From NCBI GenBank assembly GCA_017628435.1, contig JAGBZE010000084.1, forward strand, positions 1 through 6,412: a stretch of 6,412 bases of DNA. The letters run 5' to 3'. This document shows positions 5,994 to 6,412 of the stretch, one piece after another. Under the pieces are notes generated by a model. It was given only the letters and a program-made list of their open reading frames with translations, was not told where the DNA came from and ran no database searches. A program made the position numbers and the translations under genes. Positions within the stretch are counted from its first letter, which is position 1; every line of letters starts with the position of its first letter. Source of the stretch: Akkermansia sp. (GTDB lineage: Bacteria > Verrucomicrobiota > Verrucomicrobiia > Verrucomicrobiales > Akkermansiaceae).

Positions 5994-6022
5994 ATTATAC
6001 CACGCTGGATGCTCCAGTGCAA
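5994..6022 (-). promoter_or_regulatory. Promoter of the kinase gene (predicted leaderless transcript)
   Basis: On the minus strand a perfect -10 box TATAAT (5999-5994) lies 17 bp from TTGCAC (6022-6017), which keeps the TTG of the -35 consensus. The expected transcription start, about seven bases past the -10, falls at around 5987, one or two bases before the ATG at 5985. There is no room for a Shine-Dalgarno, so the mRNA should be leaderless or nearly so. No better start codon with a ribosome-binding site is visible just downstream; the next Met codon, residue 15 at 5943, has none. Confidence 0.7.
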
Positions 6023-6053
6023 GCGGCTTTGCTTCGCTTTTTGGGGGAAGAAT

Positions 6054-6075
6054 TAAACTTTTTTTTATTTTTTTA
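6054..6075 (+). promoter_or_regulatory. AT-rich UP-element-like tract before the tRNA promoter
   Basis: A run of nearly pure A/T, mostly T on the plus strand, ends about ten bases before the -35 box of the tRNA-Leu promoter. Position and composition fit an UP element, which binds the C-terminal domain of the RNA polymerase alpha subunit and boosts stable-RNA promoters. It stands out against the GC-rich coding DNA on the left. The same tract also lies upstream of the divergent kinase promoter, about 32 bp from its -35. Confidence 0.45.
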
Positions 6076-6085
6076 CGGAATTTGC

Positions 6086-6114
6086 TTGCATGGGGTAAAA
6101 ATCTGTGCTAAACT
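6086..6114 (+). promoter_or_regulatory. Promoter of tRNA-Leu(CAG)
   Basis: TTGCAT (6086-6091) and TAAACT (6109-6114) are separated by exactly 17 bp, and TG at 6106-6107 gives an extended -10 (TGcTAAACT). Transcription would start near 6121, about a dozen bases before the mature tRNA 5' end. The bases after the -10 (CGCGGCGC) are a GC-rich discriminator, a feature linked in well-studied bacteria to stringent control of stable-RNA promoters. Confidence 0.65.
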
Positions 6115-6132
6115 CGCGGCGCACCAATAAAT

Positions 6133-6214
6133 GCGCACGTGGCGGAATTGGTAGACGCGCTAGTTTCAGGTTCTAGTGAGTAACATCGTGATGGTTCGAG
6201 TCCATTCGTGCGTA
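6133..6214 (+). tRNA. tRNA-Leu (anticodon CAG)
   Basis: The 82-base sequence folds into a class II cloverleaf. The acceptor strand GCGCACG (6133-6139) pairs with CGTGCGT (6207-6213), ending in a G1-U72 wobble, and A6214 is the Leu-type discriminator. The D-arm has GCGGAATTGGTAGACGC, the usual leucine form. The anticodon arm is 6160-6176 with CAG at 6167-6169, reading CUG codons; its last pair (31-39) is U-U. A variable region of about 13 bases (6177-6189) can form a short arm. The T-arm has loop TTCGAGT (6195-6201) on a 5-bp stem. CCA is not encoded after A6214, so it would be added by nucleotidyltransferase. Single tRNA unit with its own promoter and terminator. Confidence 0.95.
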
Positions 6215-6217
6215 TAG

Positions 6218-6261
6218 GAAGAGCTCCCTGCGAGGTATCGCAAGGAGCTCTTCTCTTTTTT
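6218..6261 (+). terminator. Strong intrinsic terminator of the tRNA-Leu unit
   Basis: GAAGAGCTCC (6218-6227) pairs perfectly with GGAGCTCTTC (6244-6253). After one C-A mismatch the stem continues with TGCGA/TCGCA (6229-6233 and 6238-6242) around a GGTA loop. The hairpin is followed directly by TCTTTTTT (6254-6261). It starts four bases after the tRNA's last base, so it also sets the 3' trailer that must be trimmed. Confidence 0.93.
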
Positions 6262-6399
6262 GCTGTTTGACTATGTTTTTTTGTTGATAGGATGTTTTTT
6301 TATAATATCTTGTGTCAGCATATGCGCTGAATGCTCAATATATGCTTGATGTGAACAAAAAAACGTAGTATTTATACACAGCACATAGAAATTTTTATT
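6262..6399 (+). promoter_or_regulatory. AT-rich region with promoter-like boxes before a probable gene start
   Basis: No gene is visible in this stretch, which is clearly AT-richer than the DNA to the left. It holds a perfect TATAAT at 6301-6306 with no good -35 at normal distance; TTGACT at 6267-6272 is 28 bp away. A second candidate is TTGATG (6346-6351), 17 bp, TATTTA (6369-6374), overlapping TATACA (6373-6378). That pair would start transcription near 6381, about 19 bases before the ATG at 6400. I take the region as promoter and leader of the rightward gene, without choosing between the candidates. Confidence 0.45.
6315..6346. repeat. Nested inverted repeats in the AT-rich leader
   Basis: TCAGC (6315-6319) and GCTGA (6326-6330) form an inverted repeat around ATATGC. 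AGCATAT (6317-6323) and ATATGCT (6340-6346) form an overlapping, mutually exclusive one with a 16-base loop. GCATATGC (6318-6325) is itself an 8-bp palindrome. These could be an operator for a dimeric regulator or alternative leader RNA hairpins. In AT-rich DNA some such symmetry is expected by chance. Confidence 0.4.
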
Positions 6400-6412
6400 A
6401 TGTCTGAAAAAA
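6400..6412 (+). CDS. Probable start of a rightward gene (only 4 codons visible)
   Basis: ATG at 6400-6402 begins MSEK and the frame stays open to the window edge. Support is positional: an AT-rich, promoter-like region lies upstream and a strong terminator closes the previous unit. There is no Shine-Dalgarno before it (the sequence is ATTTTTATT), in keeping with several other genes here. The product cannot be identified. Confidence 0.4.

Noticed and set aside
6021..6042. Hairpin AAGCG...CGCTT with a T-run, terminator-like on the plus strand
   Set aside because: No plus-strand gene ends upstream, the stem is short, and it overlaps the -35 of the kinase promoter.
6254..6412. CRISPR array or phage attachment repeat
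   Set aside because: No regularly spaced repeats are present and no second copy of the tRNA 3' end occurs in the window.

Overview
The window looks like chromosomal DNA of a Verrucomicrobiota-type bacterium, possibly related to Akkermansia. That placement is inference from style: moderately GC-rich coding DNA, lipoprotein signals, few Shine-Dalgarno sequences, and a receptor-like Hanks kinase fused to PEGA and SUMF1/FGE-like domains, an architecture familiar from the Planctomycetota-Verrucomicrobiota-Chlamydiota group. No marker gene here fixes the taxonomy. The genes look like native housekeeping and envelope genes; no transposase, phage gene, CRISPR array or rRNA is visible.

Layout. (1) Positions 1-116, minus strand: the first 38 codons of an exported protein with a signal peptide and one of the few convincing Shine-Dalgarno sequences. 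(2) 117-320: non-coding, with a weak terminator-like hairpin. (3) 321-986, minus: queE, the radical-SAM enzyme that makes 7-carboxy-7-deazaguanine for queuosine-type deazapurines. (4) 1058-3325, plus, divergent from queE: a tight four-gene cluster made of a low-molecular-weight protein tyrosine phosphatase, a small unknown lipoprotein, a lipoprotein alpha/beta hydrolase (4-bp overlap with the gene before) and a stand-alone left-handed beta-helix acetyltransferase (8-bp overlap). (5) 3337-5985, minus, convergent with the cluster and only 11 bp from it: an 882-residue membrane Ser/Thr kinase with cytoplasmic kinase domain, one membrane helix, a Pro-rich linker, and an external region of PEGA, shrunken FGE-like, PEGA and full FGE-like domains. 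(6) 5986-6132: a divergent control region holding the kinase promoter and the tRNA promoter. (7) 6133-6214: tRNA-Leu(CAG), followed at 6218-6261 by a textbook intrinsic terminator. (8) 6262-6412: AT-rich DNA with nested inverted repeats, leading to a probable gene start at 6400.

How the genes may work together (inference). The four-gene cluster pairs a phosphatase with envelope lipoproteins and a sugar-phosphate-type acetyltransferase, which suggests surface polysaccharide or envelope metabolism. The kinase next door is built to sense something outside the cytoplasm. queE and the tRNA gene belong to translation and tRNA modification and need not be linked to the rest.

The most distinctive items are: the kinase's tandem PEGA/FGE-like ectodomain, whose first FGE copy has lost its core and whose second lacks the catalytic cysteines; the kinase promoter, which predicts a leaderless mRNA; and the small acetyltransferase, which keeps the GlmU acetyltransferase active-site residues at identical spacing but has no uridylyltransferase domain.
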